The notes under the pieces: generated by a model
Database searches by the model: none
What the model was told of the DNA's origin: nothing
The model's input: the letters and a program-made list of their open reading frames with translations, nothing else
Program-made: the position numbers and the translations under genes
In this document: positions 1-8,590 of the stretch, piece after piece
How the letters are laid out: each line of letters begins with the position of its first letter
Position numbering within the stretch: position 1 is the stretch's first letter
Assembly: GCA_945910395.1 (NCBI GenBank)
Contig: CAMDYX010000011.1
Location: 1 to 58,044 of the forward strand
Origin: an uncultured Agathobacter sp.
Lineage (GTDB): Bacteria > Bacillota > Clostridia > Lachnospirales > Lachnospiraceae
Direction: 5' to 3'
Length of the DNA stretch: 58,044 bases

Positions 1-69
1 TTAAGTGCCGACGCTTTTTAAACGTTCTGATTCAAATAGCAAAATTCATTCTCGGCAACACAATTTCGA
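1..69. repeat. Dispersed palindromic repeat, right arm only (copy A)
   Basis: The first 53 bases match 56225-56277 with one difference, and similarity fades near base 69. This is the 3' arm of a large imperfect palindrome whose complete copy lies at 56127-56293. The 5' arm would lie upstream of the window. The function is unknown. Confidence 0.85.
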
Positions 70-94
70 GGAGGGACTTAATAAGAAGAAATAT

Positions 95-129
95 AAAGGA
101 ATATTGTATTCATAGGGTTCCTTTTTTTA
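95..129 (+). terminator. Weak terminator-like hairpin
   Basis: AAAGGAA (95-101) can pair with TTCCTTT (118-124), and a run of seven T follows. The 16-nt loop is long, so this is a weak candidate. It could end transcription entering from upstream before the NlpC/P60 gene. I see no gene in 130-285, only A+T-rich leader. Confidence 0.3.
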
Positions 130-285
130 CTGTATATGCCGAAATATATAAAAAGTATGTAGAAAAAGAATAGAAGGTATTGTCCCAAAGGCATACCAGA
201 TATTAGCAGAAAAAATAGGTGGAAAAAAGAATAAAGATATGTAACAATAGGATTAGTATGGAAAACAAGGCATATGGAGGTTTAC

Positions 286-1548
286 ATGAAGTTTTACTTA
301 CACAAAGCAAATCGAAAACGAAGAAGAGTAGTTTCTGCACTTTTGGTAGCATGCATAGTAGCATCGCTTCCGATTGCTGGTGGGCAGAATACATATAATT
401 TGTTGACCGGAAAAATAGAGGCCTTTGCAACAAACTGGACCCAGAAGAAAAACGAGGCCGAACAGCAGAAAAATCAGGTTCAGCAAAATCTGAATAACAA
501 GAAAAATGAGATTAATGGTATGAAACAGGACCAGAAGGAAGTAAACAGCAATATTAATTCTACAAGTGCAAATCTGAACACGATTATTGCCGAGATTGAG
601 GAGACTTCGCAAAAAATCGTAAACAAGCAGGCTGAAATCGATCAGGCAGCACAGGACCTTGCGGTGGCACAGGCAGATGCGGATGCCCAGTATGAGGCAA
701 TGAAGCTGCGTATTCAGTTTATGTACGAGCATGATACAGATGATTCCATGTGGGAGGCGCTTCTTGGCTCAGAAGGAATGGCGGAGATGATGACAAGGCT
801 TGAGTATATCTCAGATGTATATGCATCAGACCGTGCCCTGATGGACGCCTATCTGCTTGCGGTTCAGATGGTAGAGGAACGGCAGGAGAAGCTTGCAGCA
901 GATATGGAGGAACTGGTGGATTTACAGGATTCCCTAGAAAACAAAAAGACCTCTTTGCAATCTGCACTCAACAGTCTAAAAAATCAATCTGCAAACATTG
1001 AAAAGGAGCTGGCGGATGCGGCAAAGGCTGTTACCAGCTACCAGAACCAGATTAAAAAGCTAGAGGATCTGATCCGTGAATATGAAGCAGCCGCAGCCGG
1101 CGTAAACCCGGATGAATATGAGGGCGGAGGAACCGGAAAGGGAGGATTCGGAACGGCAAAATACCTGCAGGATGACAGCTACAATCCGGAATACCGTACA
1201 AGCATCGATCCCAATGAGCTGGTAAACTACGCGCTGCAGTTCGTAGGAAACCCTTATGTGTGGGGAGGAAACAGCCTTACAAACGGTATCGACTGCTCCG
1301 GCTTTGTAAAGCAGGTTTATGCACATTTTGGAATTTCAACACCAAGATATTCCCAGTCCTTTAAGACCTCCGGTCAGCCGGTATCTTATAACAACATGAA
1401 GGTGGGAGATGTGGTTGTATACCCGGGACATGTTGCAATTTATATGGGAAATGGTAAAATTGTAGAGGCACAGTCTTCCAAAACAGGTATTACCAATTAT
1501 CGTTCTGTCAGATGTCATACCATAACCGGTATTCGAAGATTGTTATAG
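286..1548 (+). CDS. Secreted NlpC/P60 peptidoglycan hydrolase with long coiled coil
   Basis: This 420-aa exported protein probably cuts cross-link peptides in peptidoglycan. A basic N-terminus and hydrophobic stretch (about residues 14-35) form a signal peptide. Residues about 50-280 are a Gln/Glu/Lys-rich coiled coil like those of PcsB/CwlO-type hydrolases. A Gly-rich linker leads to the NlpC/P60 domain (about 310-420). The catalytic Cys lies in DCSGFV (C337) and the His in GHVAIYMG (H382). The start at 286 was chosen because GGAGG lies at 276-280; an in-frame ATG at 274 lacks a ribosome site. In PcsB/CwlO relatives the coiled coil contacts FtsEX, but no ftsEX is visible here, so that link is only an analogy. 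Confidence 0.9.
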   Translation: MKFYLHKANRKRRRVVSALLVACIVASLPIAGGQNTYNLLTGKIEAFATNWTQKKNEAEQQKNQVQQNLNNKKNEINGMKQDQKEVNSNINSTSANLNTIIAEIEETSQKIVNKQAEIDQAAQDLAVAQADADAQYEAMKLRIQFMYEHDTDDSMWEALLGSEGMAEMMTRLEYISDVYASDRALMDAYLLAVQMVEERQEKLAADMEELVDLQDSLENKKTSLQSALNSLKNQSANIEKELADAAKAVTSYQNQIKKLEDLIREYEAAAAGVNPDEYEGGGTGKGGFGTAKYLQDDSYNPEYRTSIDPNELVNYALQFVGNPYVWGGNSLTNGIDCSGFVKQVYAHFGISTPRYSQSFKTSGQPVSYNNMKVGDVVVYPGHVAIYMGNGKIVEAQSSKTGITNYRSVRCHTITGIRRLL

Positions 1549-1563
1549 AAACAGGAGTCTGGA

Positions 1564-2271
1564 ATGACGTTTTCTAAACGTATAAAGGAGTTTCGACAAA
1601 GTAGGAAAAAGTATATTGTTACCATTGTTCTTGCAGTAATCGTGATGCTTCTTTCCGGCTATTCCTATTGGCGGGAAAGTGACCGGACAAAGCTTGTTTA
1701 CAGAGAATCTCTTGATCGGGAGGTCGCAGAAGTAAACGGAGAAAAGCTTACGCTGTCGGATATGGCATTCTATGTGGCCTATGAGGAGAATCAGGTAGAG
1801 CAGCAGGCTCTTGCCTATGATGCAGGTGATACGTCAAAGTATTGGAATCTGCACACCAATGGAACCTATGTGCGGATTGCTGCCAGAAATGCCACCATTC
1901 AGATGCTGGTGCACGATGAGATTTTTTACCAGATGGCGGTATCGGAAGGCATAGAGCTAAATGAGGAAGAGGAAGAGACGCTCCTTTTGTCCATCCAGGA
2001 CTTCTGGTATGATCTGGAAAACGAAGGAAAAGAAGAAAAGCTTGGGATAGACAGGCAAACTATTGAGAATGCCCTACGAAAGATGATGTATGCCCAAAAA
2101 ATGCAGCTGATTTACAGCCAGCTACAGGGAGCATCCTATGAAGACTATGAGTTTTATGCGGATTCCTATCAGGCGTTTGCAAAGACGCAGGATGTAACCA
2201 TTAATGAAAATGTGCTAAAGCGGATTTCCTTTGGAAATGTCACGTTGGAGCATGATAAGAAAGAAGAATAG
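1564..2271 (+). CDS. Membrane-anchored extracytoplasmic protein, SurA/PrsA N-domain-like
   Basis: This 235-aa protein has a basic N-terminus and one membrane segment (about residues 19-37), placing the rest outside the cell. Just after the anchor is the phrase EVNGEKLTLSDMAFYVAYEE, which resembles the start of SurA/PrsA-type chaperone domains (NG.x.I/L...F). No parvulin isomerase domain follows. The rest is acidic and helical. It starts 15 bp after the NlpC/P60 gene behind AGGAG and is followed 2 bp later by map, so the three are probably co-transcribed. The chaperone-like role is inference. Confidence 0.6.
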   Translation: MTFSKRIKEFRQSRKKYIVTIVLAVIVMLLSGYSYWRESDRTKLVYRESLDREVAEVNGEKLTLSDMAFYVAYEENQVEQQALAYDAGDTSKYWNLHTNGTYVRIAARNATIQMLVHDEIFYQMAVSEGIELNEEEEETLLLSIQDFWYDLENEGKEEKLGIDRQTIENALRKMMYAQKMQLIYSQLQGASYEDYEFYADSYQAFAKTQDVTINENVLKRISFGNVTLEHDKKEE

Positions 2272-2273
2272 AA

Positions 2274-3149
2274 ATGGCAGTAAAAATCGGGAGAAATGAT
2301 CCCTGCTGGTGCAGGAGCGGTAAGAAGTATAAGGTATGCCATGCGGCATTTGATGATCGGATTGCAAAGATTGCAGCTTCGGGGCACCGGGTACCGTCAC
2401 ACGATATTATAAAAAATGCGGACCAGATTGCCGGAATTAAGGAAAGCGCAAAAATCAATATCGCAGTATTGGACTATATTGAAGAACACATTCATGAAGG
2501 AATGAATACTGCTGAAATCGATAAGATCGTATACGATATGACCACCGGAATGGGCGGAATTCCTGCACCCTTGAATTATGAAGGATTTCCATACAGTGTA
2601 TGTACTTCCGTAAATAATCAGGTGTGCCATGGCTTTCCGTCTGAGAATGTCGTGTTAAAGGATGGAGATATTATCAATGTGGACTGCTCCACCATCTTAA
2701 ATGGGTATTTTTCCGATTCTTCACGAATGTTCTGCATTGGAAATGTGAGCCCGGAAAAGAAAAAACTGGTGGATGTCACAAAGGAATGCGTATACCTTGG
2801 ACTGGAAGAAGTAAAGCCCTGGGGATTTCTTGGGGATATGGGTCAGGCAGTTCATGACCATGCCTATAAAAACGGCTACAGCGTTGTCCGGGAAATCGGA
2901 GGACATGGAGTCGGATTACAGTTCCATGAGGATCCATGGGTAGGATACAATTCCAAAAGAGGAACCGAGATGTTAATGGTTCCCGGAATGATATTTACGA
3001 TTGAACCTATGGTGAATATGGGAAAACCGGATATCTTTGTGGACGACGAAAATGATTGGGAAGTATATACGGATGACGGACTTCCTTCTGCACAGTGGGA
3101 AATCATGGTGCTTGTTACAGAGGATGGACATGAGGTCCTCTGCTGGTAA
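2274..3149 (+). CDS. map: Methionine aminopeptidase type I with N-terminal SEC-C motif
   Basis: This cytoplasmic metalloprotease removes initiator methionine from new proteins. Residues 1-25 carry a SEC-C zinc-binding motif (GRNDPCWCRSGKKYKVCH). The pita-bread fold follows, with the metal ligands recognisable in INVDCS, YFSDSS, GGHGVGLQFHEDP, IFTIEPM and QWEIMVLVTEDG. The length of 291 aa fits type I enzymes with this extension. The SEC-C motif is known from SecA and from MetAPs of many Clostridia, where it probably aids ribosome or metal contact. The gene sits 2 bp after the membrane protein gene and is closed by a strong terminator. Confidence 0.93.
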   Translation: MAVKIGRNDPCWCRSGKKYKVCHAAFDDRIAKIAASGHRVPSHDIIKNADQIAGIKESAKINIAVLDYIEEHIHEGMNTAEIDKIVYDMTTGMGGIPAPLNYEGFPYSVCTSVNNQVCHGFPSENVVLKDGDIINVDCSTILNGYFSDSSRMFCIGNVSPEKKKLVDVTKECVYLGLEEVKPWGFLGDMGQAVHDHAYKNGYSVVREIGGHGVGLQFHEDPWVGYNSKRGTEMLMVPGMIFTIEPMVNMGKPDIFVDDENDWEVYTDDGLPSAQWEIMVLVTEDGHEVLCW

Positions 3150-3176
3150 AGGAATGCTGCATAAGTTAAAAAGAAA

Positions 3177-3220
3177 CCTCACATTATCGGCTTTTAGCCG
3201 ATGATGCGGGGACTTTTTTT
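3177..3220 (+). terminator. Rho-independent terminator after map
   Basis: A 15-bp stem (3177-3191 with 3197-3211, one mismatch) has a TTTTA loop and is followed by seven T. It ends the NlpC/P60-map operon. Confidence 0.9.
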
Positions 3221-3233
3221 ATCCGGTTTTTGG

Positions 3234-3262
3234 TTGAAAAAGAAGGCCTGCTATCATAAAAT
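3234..3262 (+). promoter_or_regulatory. SigA-type promoter of the transglutaminase/GH25 operon
   Basis: TTGAAA (3234-3239), a 17-nt spacer and TAAAAT (3257-3262) lie just downstream of the map terminator and 20 bp before the next start codon. Confidence 0.65.
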
Positions 3263-3282
3263 AGTAACTATAGGAGTAGGAC

Positions 3283-4539
3283 ATGAAAAAAAAGATTATT
3301 ACACTATTAAGCAGCTTGCTACTGCTTCTGGCATTTGTTTACTATTTTGTTCCCGATGAACAGATAAATGAATATGCCAAATTGTTCCAAATGGAACAGG
3401 CAGAGGTTTCGGAAGCTGCCGAAACGGACCGGGAGACAATAAAGCTTCAGATCCCGGCTTCAACGGGAGAGGATACGAAGATACAGGAATCCCAAAGCCG
3501 GGAAGAAACCGAGGGAGGCGTAAGGACAGAAGCAGAGACCGAGGCTGGGGAAAAGAATGCGGCCCTTCTTTCGGAAGTAAAGCTGCCGGGGCATTTGCTG
3601 TATTATTACGAAATACTATCCGATGAGGAAAAGAGTCTATACCGGGAATTGTATGCGATTATGGCAGACCATATGGAATATACAAATGTAGGAACTACCG
3701 ACTCGAAAAGAGTGGGACAGCTTATGGAGTACGTGTTGCTGGATAATCCGGAATTGTTTTATATAGACAGCCTCAAGACTCAGACAACTACGATTGGCTC
3801 AAACGTTTCCATGGCGGTTATGGCTGAGGAAAATATGACGGAGAATGAACAGAATACAGCCAAAGCAAACATAGAGAATTACAAAAATGTATGCTTTGCC
3901 AATATCCGGTCGGATATGTCGGATTATGAAAAGACGTTATCCATCTATGAGTATGTTGTGACTCATTTGAAGTATATCAAGGGGGCACCCTATAATCAGA
4001 GCTTATATTCTGCAGTTTTAGGGGAAAGCGTATGCAGAGGCTATGCATGTGCCTTCAAATATTTATGTGATGAGGCAGGAATTGACTGTATTGTTGTGAC
4101 GGGAAGCATGCAGGGAGAGAATCATGCCTGGAACATGGTAAGAATAGATGGAATCTGGTGTCAGGTGGATTGTACAGCCGGGGATGATTTGGAGGACGTT
4201 GGTTATGCGGTGGATTACAGCTGGTTTGGCGGAAGCGACTCCTATATGCAGGCAACCCATACCTTAAGTGGGGGAGTAACACTTCCTGCTGCGGATTCCA
4301 TGGCGAATTTTTATTATGTCCGGCAGGGACTTTATTTTGACAGCTACGATTTTGAAAAGCTGTCAGCACTTCTCGGGACGGGATGCAATTTCTCATTCCA
4401 ATGTGCAAATCAGGCTGTTTACGATCAGTATCAGTACGAAATGTCAAACAGCCAGGATGTTGCGCGGGCCATCGGACAGGGAAAAAGCGTTTCGTATATG
4501 GGAAACGGAAACACGTATACCATTTATGTTGAGTTTTAA
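3283..4539 (+). CDS. Exported transglutaminase-like cysteine protein
   Basis: This 418-aa protein has an N-terminal hydrophobic anchor or signal (residues 5-24), a Glu/Thr-rich linker to about residue 90, and a transglutaminase-like papain fold. The catalytic triad is visible: Cys251 in GESVCRGYA, His281 in ENHAWNMV and Asp296 in WCQVDCTAGDD. Such domains occur in clostridial surface proteins that act as proteases or peptide cross-linkers; the substrate is not known. The GH25 gene follows 11 bp downstream, so both are likely made together and act on the wall. GTAGGAC precedes the ATG as ribosome site. Confidence 0.85.
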   Translation: MKKKIITLLSSLLLLLAFVYYFVPDEQINEYAKLFQMEQAEVSEAAETDRETIKLQIPASTGEDTKIQESQSREETEGGVRTEAETEAGEKNAALLSEVKLPGHLLYYYEILSDEEKSLYRELYAIMADHMEYTNVGTTDSKRVGQLMEYVLLDNPELFYIDSLKTQTTTIGSNVSMAVMAEENMTENEQNTAKANIENYKNVCFANIRSDMSDYEKTLSIYEYVVTHLKYIKGAPYNQSLYSAVLGESVCRGYACAFKYLCDEAGIDCIVVTGSMQGENHAWNMVRIDGIWCQVDCTAGDDLEDVGYAVDYSWFGGSDSYMQATHTLSGGVTLPAADSMANFYYVRQGLYFDSYDFEKLSALLGTGCNFSFQCANQAVYDQYQYEMSNSQDVARAIGQGKSVSYMGNGNTYTIYVEF

Positions 4540-4550
4540 AAGGAAGAGTA

Positions 4551-5690
4551 ATGAACATTTTTAAGATAAATAAAGAAGAAATGGAAAAAAACGTAATACA
4601 CGATTTCGATAAAGAGGAACCGGAAGCTACAAAAAGGAGTAAAAATAGGGAGCCTCTGGCAAACTGGGCGATTATTGTTGCAGTCTTAGTATTGGTATCC
4701 TTTGCAATTTTATTGGCGGTACTTGCTATTTTAAAGTTTTCGGATAAGAAGGAAGTCGTAAAAGAAGTAACCTATACCATTGAGGAAGTACAGCAGATGC
4801 TTGAGGACGAGAATAATAAGTCCTCGACGGCACAGGAAGAGGCAAAAATCCAGGGACGGGAGGAAGCTCTAGAGGAGTTAAAAATATCCCTTATGACCGA
4901 AGATTCTGCAATCAAAGCGATTCGTCCCTTCTATCCCGATGAACTGGTGTTGGCTGCAAACGGAGCATATGTGTTTGTTCCAATTGACCGGACACTTTCC
5001 ATGAATGACCTGGAACAGTCGGGGGTTCAGGCTCTGGAAAATGGGGAATATCAATATGTTAAGGATGGAAATGTAATCTCAAGAAAAGGAATTGATGTAT
5101 CCTCCCATCAGGGAAAGATCAAATGGGATGAAGTAGCTGCCGATGGCGTGGAATTTGCATTTGTCCGGGCGGTTTACCGGGGATACGGCTCCGCAGGAAA
5201 GCTGATGGAGGACGAACGCTTTGATGCAAATATGCAGGGTGCCATGAACAATGGAATCGAAGTCGGCGCCTACGTATTTACTCAGGCAGTAACCGAAGAA
5301 GAAGTCCTTGAGGAGGCAAGACTTGCAATTTCTAAGGTCTCAAAATATACCGATGACTGTACCATTGTGGTAGATGTGGAAAAGACAGCAGATGCATCCG
5401 GAAGAATGAATGCCCTTACACCGCAGGAGAGGACAAGACTGGTAAAGCTGTTTTGTGAGACGGTGGAAGAAGCCGGGTATAAGCCCATGATCTACTTTAA
5501 TCTGGAAATGGCAATTTTGATGCTGGATTTGGAAGAGCTGGAGGAGTATGATAAATGGTTTGCCGCATATTCCGATACGCTGTACTACCCATATGATTAT
5601 GAGATCTGGCAGTACAGCGAAAAAGGAGAAGTCGCAGGAATATCCGGACCGGTAGACCTGGATATCTCAATCGGTAAGCTCAGCGATTAG
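4551..5690 (+). CDS. Membrane-anchored GH25 muramidase
   Basis: This 379-aa protein probably cleaves the MurNAc-GlcNAc bond of peptidoglycan. An N-terminal cytoplasmic tail and one membrane helix (about residues 42-64) precede a coiled coil. The GH25 domain starts at GIDVSSHQGKIKWD (about residue 180) and continues through FAFVRA, VGAYVFTQ, the acidic VVDVEKT and IWQYSEKG to DLDIS at the C-terminus. The Asp in IDVSSHQ and the DxE in VDVEKT are the conserved active-site carboxylates. It follows the transglutaminase gene. Its last 24 bp also encode the end of the opposing HTH gene, and no terminator lies between them. Confidence 0.9.
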   Translation: MNIFKINKEEMEKNVIHDFDKEEPEATKRSKNREPLANWAIIVAVLVLVSFAILLAVLAILKFSDKKEVVKEVTYTIEEVQQMLEDENNKSSTAQEEAKIQGREEALEELKISLMTEDSAIKAIRPFYPDELVLAANGAYVFVPIDRTLSMNDLEQSGVQALENGEYQYVKDGNVISRKGIDVSSHQGKIKWDEVAADGVEFAFVRAVYRGYGSAGKLMEDERFDANMQGAMNNGIEVGAYVFTQAVTEEEVLEEARLAISKVSKYTDDCTIVVDVEKTADASGRMNALTPQERTRLVKLFCETVEEAGYKPMIYFNLEMAILMLDLEELEEYDKWFAAYSDTLYYPYDYEIWQYSEKGEVAGISGPVDLDISIGKLSD

Positions 5691-7187
5691 AGACTGAAGC
5701 TGGTTCATGATCTGCTGACGAACCTTAGGATTGCGGAAGTTCGTAGAATGAACGTAACGCAGTAAAAATTCCTGAAATACCTTCACCATATCACTATGCT
5801 CTGTATCAAGTGTGATCAGGCCGTCCTTGCAATTTGTAAGGACGGCTTTTTTCGAGTGCTTAATCAGGATTGCGATATAGTCATTTTCATCGTAGGGAAT
5901 CGGAATCAGATGAAATTTTTCGTAAGTCTCCATGGTCCTTAGAATGTTCTGTAAATGAAGCGCATAGGTCTGCGGCGTATAGAATTCCTTTTCATCCTTT
6001 ATGATGCTTGGGACTTCTATGCGGACTTTGCCGGAACGGACTTCTTCTGCGGTAGCAATTGGACAGATTTCAATATCTTCGAAAAGCAGAAGGTCCGATT
6101 CGATTCTTTCCTTGTGATCGATATAGAAACGGGCAAAATCGGACCGGTAGGAATCATTTGGTCTTTGAGCATAGTCCTTGAGAATAGACATAGGAAGAGT
6201 GCTTGGAGGAAGGGAGGTTCTCTTTTGCAGCCGGTCAGACGGAATCGTGCTTAAATGTGCGATGCACCGGTGGGCTTCCTCATGTGTGCGGTAAATCTTC
6301 ATTGCAGGAATACAGATGTTCAGGTAATCAAGAAAAAATGCAGTGGTCTCCTCTATGGCAAAGGAATTGGTGGATACCAGAGTTGACCGGGAGTTCGGAT
6401 TGTTGGCAATGCTGGCAGAAAAAAGGCATATTTTACCCGGAATAATGATAAAGGTATGATTAAAGACTCCATCCCGGATCCGAGGATAATAATAGGGCTC
6501 CACGTTTCCCGTAATATAGGAAGGAATCCAGTGGAGGAGGTTTTCGTAGGCAACCGATAAGGAGGTATTCAAATCCAGAATATGTATTATGCGCATGCCC
6601 TTTTTGGCTAAGAGAATGCGCTTCTCTTCCAACTCAGCAAGAAAAGCGGAATCTTCATAATACCAGGTAGGATTCTCTTCATTGCAGACATAGATGGTCT
6701 GAGGCTCATTAAGCTCCAGAGCCTGCTGGTACATGAGCCGGATTGCATTGCGTTTACCCTCGTTTCCATAAAAAACGAATTGCTCCTGTTCCTTGGAAGC
6801 GAGGACATCTTTGGAAGAAGAAGGTTTCTTGGTGGAAGCTTTCGGGTCGCCTTCCAGGAAGAGATTCCGGTTAGGGTTAGGAGCCGGAATGGGGGTATCC
6901 ATTAGCCAGCAGAAAATGGCTTCCGATAATTCTTCTGTGGTCAATTTATTTGAAAATGCCGTATGCCCAATGCCTTCCGATAGTGCTATTCGCTGGGAAT
7001 TTGAGGTGCAGTGGCGGGCAAAAAAGGAAGCCATGGAGCGTAAGCTTTCAGAATCTCTCGGACGTCCGCGCCGACCGGTTTTCATCTGACTGATACGTGA
7101 TGGGTCCACATGAAGAAACTCTGCTAATCCTTTGCTGCTTGCACCGGAAACATGCATAAGAAATGTCAATTTTTCTGAGAAAATCAT
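5667..7187 (-). CDS. HTH-domain protein, probable transcriptional regulator
   Basis: This 506-aa cytoplasmic protein begins with a Cro/CI-like helix-turn-helix (about residues 14-45, including SKGLAEFLHVDPSRISQMK) followed by a basic GRRGRPRD stretch. The remaining 400 residues have no domain I recognise and no membrane segment. Its own promoter carries a 9-bp inverted repeat, so autoregulation is likely. The 3' end overlaps the convergent GH25 gene by 24 bp. The effector and target genes cannot be told from the sequence; the adjacent small-RNA candidate and aldo/keto reductase are the nearest divergent targets. Confidence 0.65.
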   Translation of the reverse strand: MIFSEKLTFLMHVSGASSKGLAEFLHVDPSRISQMKTGRRGRPRDSESLRSMASFFARHCTSNSQRIALSEGIGHTAFSNKLTTEELSEAIFCWLMDTPIPAPNPNRNLFLEGDPKASTKKPSSSKDVLASKEQEQFVFYGNEGKRNAIRLMYQQALELNEPQTIYVCNEENPTWYYEDSAFLAELEEKRILLAKKGMRIIHILDLNTSLSVAYENLLHWIPSYITGNVEPYYYPRIRDGVFNHTFIIIPGKICLFSASIANNPNSRSTLVSTNSFAIEETTAFFLDYLNICIPAMKIYRTHEEAHRCIAHLSTIPSDRLQKRTSLPPSTLPMSILKDYAQRPNDSYRSDFARFYIDHKERIESDLLLFEDIEICPIATAEEVRSGKVRIEVPSIIKDEKEFYTPQTYALHLQNILRTMETYEKFHLIPIPYDENDYIAILIKHSKKAVLTNCKDGLITLDTEHSDMVKVFQEFLLRYVHSTNFRNPKVRQQIMNQLQSLIAELTD

Positions 7188-7223
7188 AATATAAAATCCC
7201 CTGAAACGTTATAGTATAGTAGT

Positions 7224-7277
7224 ATTATAGTAAAAATGGTCATTTATTACAAGAAAAATGATAATTTAAAATGACCA
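7224..7277 (-). promoter_or_regulatory. Promoter and inverted-repeat operator of the HTH gene
   Basis: On the minus strand TTGTAA (7247-7252) and TATAAT (7224-7229) are 17 bp apart, with the start codon about 35 bp further. TGGTCATTT (7237-7245) lies inside the spacer and its exact inverted copy AAATGACCA (7269-7277) lies upstream of the -35 box. A further half-site-like GAGTCATT is at 7281. A repressor bound here would block RNA polymerase. Confidence 0.6.
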
Positions 7278-7330
7278 AAAGAGTCATTGACATTTTAAAA
7301 ATAGTACTTTTCTCACAACCACCTGTGAGC

Positions 7331-7450
7331 TATAATGTCCATGTGTCAGAAAATGACACACGTATTAAACCCCTTAATACATTATTTTTACTATCCCCAA
7401 TAGTAAAAACACCTTCCCACAAAAAAGCAGTCTAACGGCTGCTTTTTTTC
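7331..7450 (+). ncRNA. Candidate small RNA with three hairpins
   Basis: The 7188-7532 gap holds the HTH promoter and then this unit. TATAAT (7331-7336) is followed by a hairpin TGTGTCA/TGACACA (7342-7360), a perfect 10-bp hairpin with CCCCA loop (7385-7409) and a terminator (7425-7449: 8-bp stem, TAAC loop, T-run). No open reading frame fits between. The -35 box is poor. It could be a short independent transcript or a terminated leader for the reductase gene. No known RNA family was recognised. Confidence 0.4.
7425..7449 (+). terminator. Rho-independent terminator in the 7.4-kb gap
   Basis: AAGCAGTC (7425-7432) pairs with GGCTGCTT (7437-7444) around a TAAC loop, followed by T residues. It lies 80 bp upstream of the aldo/keto reductase start. 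Confidence 0.8.
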
Positions 7451-7532
7451 AGTTTGCGGGAATATTGGCTATGGAAGTTGGAAGGGAAAGGTGCTACTAT
7501 AAAAGCAACAACTACGAATAAGGAGAATGGGT

Positions 7533-8564
7533 ATGAGACAGGAAGTTACACTTGGAAGTACCGGCATTACGGTGAATAAGAATGGATTTGGCGCCCTCCC
7601 GATTCAGAGGATTGATACAAGGGATGCGGTCTATCTTGCAAGAAAGGCATATGAGGCGGGAATCACGTTTTTCGATACCGCACGATGGTATACGGACAGT
7701 GAAGAGAAGCTTGGGGAAGCCTTTGCGGGAATGAGAGAGAAGGTTTTTATTGCAACAAAGACCGGAGCCGCTACGGCAGAGGATTTTTGGAAGGATCTTA
7801 CGACTTCGCTTACCAACCTTCGCACGGATTATGTTGATATCTACCAATTTCACAATCCATCCTTCTGCCCGAAGCCGGGAGATGGAACCGGTCTCTATGA
7901 AGCAATGCTACAGGCAAAGGACCAGGGAAAAATTCGCCATATCGGTATTACCAATCACAGACTTGCCGTTGCAAAGGAAGCCATTTTATCCGGACTGTAT
8001 GAGACCCTGCAGTTCCCCTTCTGTTATCTTGCCACAGAAAAAGATATGGAGCTGGTTGCGCTTTGCAAAAAAGCAAACATGGGATTTATCGCAATGAAGG
8101 CATTGTCCGGAGGCCTGATTACCAATTCGGCCGCAGCCTATGCCTTTGAGGCACAGTTTGACAATGTGCTTCCCATCTGGGGAGTACAAAGAGAAAAGGA
8201 ATTGGATGAGTTCATCGCCTACATAGATAACCCTCCGGTCATGACGGAAGAAATCAAGGCATTCATTGAAGGGGAGGTAAAGGAGTTAAGCGGAGATTTC
8301 TGCAGAGGATGTGGATATTGTATGCCCTGTCCGGCAGGAATCGAGATCAACAACTGTGCAAGAATGTCACTTCTTCTTCGGCGTTCCCCATCCGAGGCAC
8401 AGCTTGGTGAAGAAGGACAGGCCAAGATGAAAAAGATTGAGGATTGTATGAATTGCGGACATTGTAAAAGCAAATGTCCATATGGACTGGATACACCAAA
8501 CCTTCTGCGGAAAAATTATGAGGATTACAAACGCGTCCTGGCAGGAGAGGTTTCCGTAAAATAA
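7533..8564 (+). CDS. Aldo/keto reductase with C-terminal 2x[4Fe-4S] ferredoxin domain
   Basis: The 343-aa protein has an NAD(P)H-type aldo/keto reductase barrel (about residues 1-255), with the catalytic Asp in ITFFDTARWYTDSE, the Tyr in RWYTD and FHNPS at the usual His position. A ferredoxin-like tail follows, with two cysteine clusters: CRGCGYCMPC and CMNCGHCKSKC. Such proteins are common in anaerobes and are thought to link carbonyl reduction to ferredoxin, but substrates are mostly unknown. The start at 7533 is preferred over the ATG at 7527 because AGGAG (7521-7525) is correctly spaced only for it. It is monocistronic, closed by a bidirectional terminator. Confidence 0.9.
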   Translation: MRQEVTLGSTGITVNKNGFGALPIQRIDTRDAVYLARKAYEAGITFFDTARWYTDSEEKLGEAFAGMREKVFIATKTGAATAEDFWKDLTTSLTNLRTDYVDIYQFHNPSFCPKPGDGTGLYEAMLQAKDQGKIRHIGITNHRLAVAKEAILSGLYETLQFPFCYLATEKDMELVALCKKANMGFIAMKALSGGLITNSAAAYAFEAQFDNVLPIWGVQREKELDEFIAYIDNPPVMTEEIKAFIEGEVKELSGDFCRGCGYCMPCPAGIEINNCARMSLLLRRSPSEAQLGEEGQAKMKKIEDCMNCGHCKSKCPYGLDTPNLLRKNYEDYKRVLAGEVSVK

Positions 8565-8590
8565 AAATAGCAGGCTTGCCTGCTATTTTT
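8563..8590. terminator. Bidirectional terminator
   Basis: A perfect 13-bp stem (8563-8575 with 8578-8590) has A-runs on one side and T-runs on the other. It separates the convergent reductase and csoR genes. Confidence 0.92.

Noticed and set aside
4055-4558. 167-aa frame antisense to the transglutaminase-like gene
   Set aside because: A shadow frame over the catalytic Cys-His region; Pro/Arg/His-rich composition typical of antisense reading.
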